Of a stretch of DNA of 35,178 bases, positions 33,769 to 35,178 are shown one piece after another. This DNA comes from Candidatus Blautia merdipullorum. GTDB taxonomy: Bacteria > Bacillota > Clostridia > Lachnospirales > Lachnospiraceae. The stretch spans positions 1 to 35,178 of the forward strand of contig DWYL01000243.1 of the NCBI GenBank assembly GCA_019118685.1, in the 5' to 3' direction. The stretch's first letter is position 1, and every line of letters starts with the position of its first letter. The position numbers and the translations under genes are program-made. Under the pieces are notes generated by a model, which was not told where the DNA came from, searched no databases, and saw nothing but the letters and a program-made list of their open reading frames with translations.

Positions 33769-34179
33769 TTAGCTCCAATTACCTGGCCGTCCAGGAAAGT
33801 CGGAAGGATTAACTGGTTCTCCAGAATTTCCCCCAAATCCATACATCGCTTCTGTTAATTTATCAACCAAAGGATCATCTTCTTCTAATAACTTACATTC
33901 ATTATTTCCTATTATCTTATCTCCATTCATATCATAATAATAATAAACATTACATGGCATTCCACCATCGCAACCTTTTCCATTTCCAAATAAAGCAATC
34001 TCTTTAGCCTTTTTATCATTTTTAGCAATCTCGAAGCTTACATATCCAGGCCCTTCTAAATCATAATAATATGTTGGACTTGGTTTATTATTCACAGCAT
34101 ACGCCCAACACGGACTTGCTACTTTTTCCGATGGATTCAAACTAATAAACTGAATTTCTGGCTCTTTATATTCTTTCAT
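33769..34179 (-). CDS. RiPP-like substrate protein of cassette 3
   Basis: The 136-residue protein starts MKEYKEPEIQFISLNPSEK and continues VASPCW. It has Cys at 24, 70, 76 and 95 and ends GRPGNWS. The first 25 residues align with the other two substrates (E-x-V/K-A-x-x-C around residues 18-24). Tyr runs (YYYDLEG, NVYYYYDMNGD) are notable, and residues 83-94 fit an EF-hand-type loop (D-x-N-x-D-x-x-I-x-x-x-E). The ribosome site is AGGAGG nine bases before ATG. It is AT-rich relative to the middle of the window. Function is inferred from position between a radical SAM/SPASM gene and an HprK-like gene; no known family is recognised. Confidence 0.68.
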   Translation of the reverse strand: MKEYKEPEIQFISLNPSEKVASPCWAYAVNNKPSPTYYYDLEGPGYVSFEIAKNDKKAKEIALFGNGKGCDGGMPCNVYYYYDMNGDKIIGNNECKLLEEDDPLVDKLTEAMYGFGGNSGEPVNPSDFPGRPGNWS

Positions 34180-34198
34180 AATTCAAAACCTCCTGTTT

Positions 34199-35178
34199 TT
34201 ATTTATCAATATATCTAACATACTCTTTTGTTGTCTTACAAATATAATCAGAGACTTCTTCGAAATCACCTGCTTCTGCATATCTGGAAGCCGCACAACT
34301 CCAACAAAAATCAATTTCTTTACAATTTGCGCATTTAGGATTTGTATACTCCTTTCGCTTCACTGTAAAAGGATACTCTCTCCATGCCTGCCAAAAGCCA
34401 TCTTTAACAACATCCGTTGAAAATTGTCCGAGAATCTGGCATCCCTGAAGTTTTCCATCATATGCAATAGTATAGTTATTCATTCCTGCGTTGCAGCCAA
34501 AAAGGGTAAGCCTTTCTCTTTCGTTCTTTTGCTTTTTAGCATCGGAATCGATCCGATATCTGACACAATCAGCATCAAACTGCTCTGCTCCCACAAGTTC
34601 TTTCATCTCTTCCATACTTCGACGAAAATATAGCTCAACATTCTGCTTTGGTGATAATCTGCATTCCTCCACCTTCGCACATCCGCCTCGTACTGCTTTC
34701 ATAACCATCTGGGTCTGGGTCAAAGTTTGAGATGAATGGAATTCCTCAGATACCAATTTTTCCATATTTTCTATATCATAGTAATTATCCTGGATAACCG
34801 TAGTGCGATAATCTATTATGGAAGGCAACTCCTGAAACTGCTTCACTGCTTCTACCATCCTGTGAAAGGCTTTCCCATTGCCACAAACCTTGTCATAGGT
34901 TTTCTCGGAAGCGCCATAGATGGTAACTCCAATCTGATGGGGCGGATATTTCCGCAGCGTCTCCATAATTTCCGGTGTGACCATAGTTGCATTGGTATAG
35001 AGCTGAAGAAAGAAACCCATATGATACAATTCTTTCCATATTTCACAGAAATCCGGACGTATCATCGGCTCTCCGCCAGTAATTAATAAATGAAGAGTTC
35101 CTGCATCAGCTATCTGCTTTCCAAGTGCAATCCACTGCTCTGCTGTCAGTTCCTTTTTCTTTAGTTCTTCATTTTCAC
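34199..35178 (-). CDS. Radical SAM/SPASM maturase of cassette 3 (N-terminus outside window)
   Basis: The reading frame is open to the right edge, so the Cys motif that binds the radical SAM cluster lies beyond the window. Visible are ELTAEQWIALGKQIADAG, LLITGGEPMIRPDF (GGEP motif), LYTNATMVTPEIM and YGASEKTYDKVCG. A SPASM-type Cys set follows: LFGCNAGMN, LQGCQILG, CANCKEIDFCWSCAAS and DYIC. It is clearly related to, but more distant than, the other two maturases. Unlike cassettes 1 and 2, the maturase here precedes the substrate gene, with 19 bases between them. An ATG at 35065 exists but starts inside the conserved core and is not the true start. Confidence 0.85.
   Translation of the reverse strand, partial: ENEELKKKELTAEQWIALGKQIADAGTLHLLITGGEPMIRPDFCEIWKELYHMGFFLQLYTNATMVTPEIMETLRKYPPHQIGVTIYGASEKTYDKVCGNGKAFHRMVEAVKQFQELPSIIDYRTTVIQDNYYDIENMEKLVSEEFHSSQTLTQTQMVMKAVRGGCAKVEECRLSPKQNVELYFRRSMEEMKELVGAEQFDADCVRYRIDSDAKKQKNERERLTLFGCNAGMNNYTIAYDGKLQGCQILGQFSTDVVKDGFWQAWREYPFTVKRKEYTNPKCANCKEIDFCWSCAASRYAEAGDFEEVSDYICKTTKEYVRYIDK

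Overview
The window looks like chromosomal DNA from a gut-type Firmicute, most likely a Lachnospiraceae member (Blautia/Ruminococcus/Dorea-like). I base this on strong AGGAGG ribosome sites, TTG and GTG starts, CpsB/BY-kinase/LCP polysaccharide genes and Rpn-type gene remnants. This is inferred from sequence style, not from a database match. Almost every gene is on the minus strand, so transcription runs from high to low coordinates. The exception is one 59-codon ORF.

Left part (1-8990): a surface-polysaccharide operon behind a clear promoter (8954-8982). In transcription order it holds two GT4 glycosyltransferases, a Stealth-type sugar-phosphate transferase, a Wzy-like polymerase, a Wzx-like flippase, an acyltransferase-3 protein, an AMP-forming acyl ligase and an acyl carrier protein cut by the window edge. 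The last three look like a module for decorating the glycan with an activated acyl or aminoacyl group. Next (8991-13395) come a terminator, a second AMP-forming ligase, an XRE-type regulator and an alpha/beta hydrolase.

Middle (13518-21612): an operon that starts with an ABC exporter and an S26 signal-peptidase-like protein. It continues into polysaccharide chain-length and attachment genes: CpsB-type phosphatase, a membrane-anchored Ig-like protein, two fused copolymerase/BY-kinases and an LCP ligase. A strong terminator ends it.

Right part (21609-35178): the most unusual region. It carries three copies of a RiPP-like maturation system. Each has a 136-146 residue substrate protein and a radical SAM/SPASM enzyme, with PqqD-like recognition proteins and HPr-kinase-like proteins nearby. 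The three substrates differ in most of their sequence. All of them have the first Cys at residue 24/25 within a related N-terminal motif, exactly four Cys, a shared G-x-V-x-[FL] segment and a C-terminal Ser. Two also carry an EF-hand/dockerin-like loop. HprK-like kinases in lasso-peptide clusters are known to phosphorylate a C-terminal Ser, so I propose that each protein is modified by radical SAM chemistry, phosphorylated on its last residue, exported and processed. A PF14907-type nucleotidyltransferase, an orphan PqqD, a metallophosphoesterase and a MalT/LuxR-type regulator sit among the cassettes. Both complete cassettes have a hairpin between substrate and enzyme genes, which would favour substrate over enzyme production. 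No rRNA, tRNA, CRISPR array or complete insertion sequence was seen.
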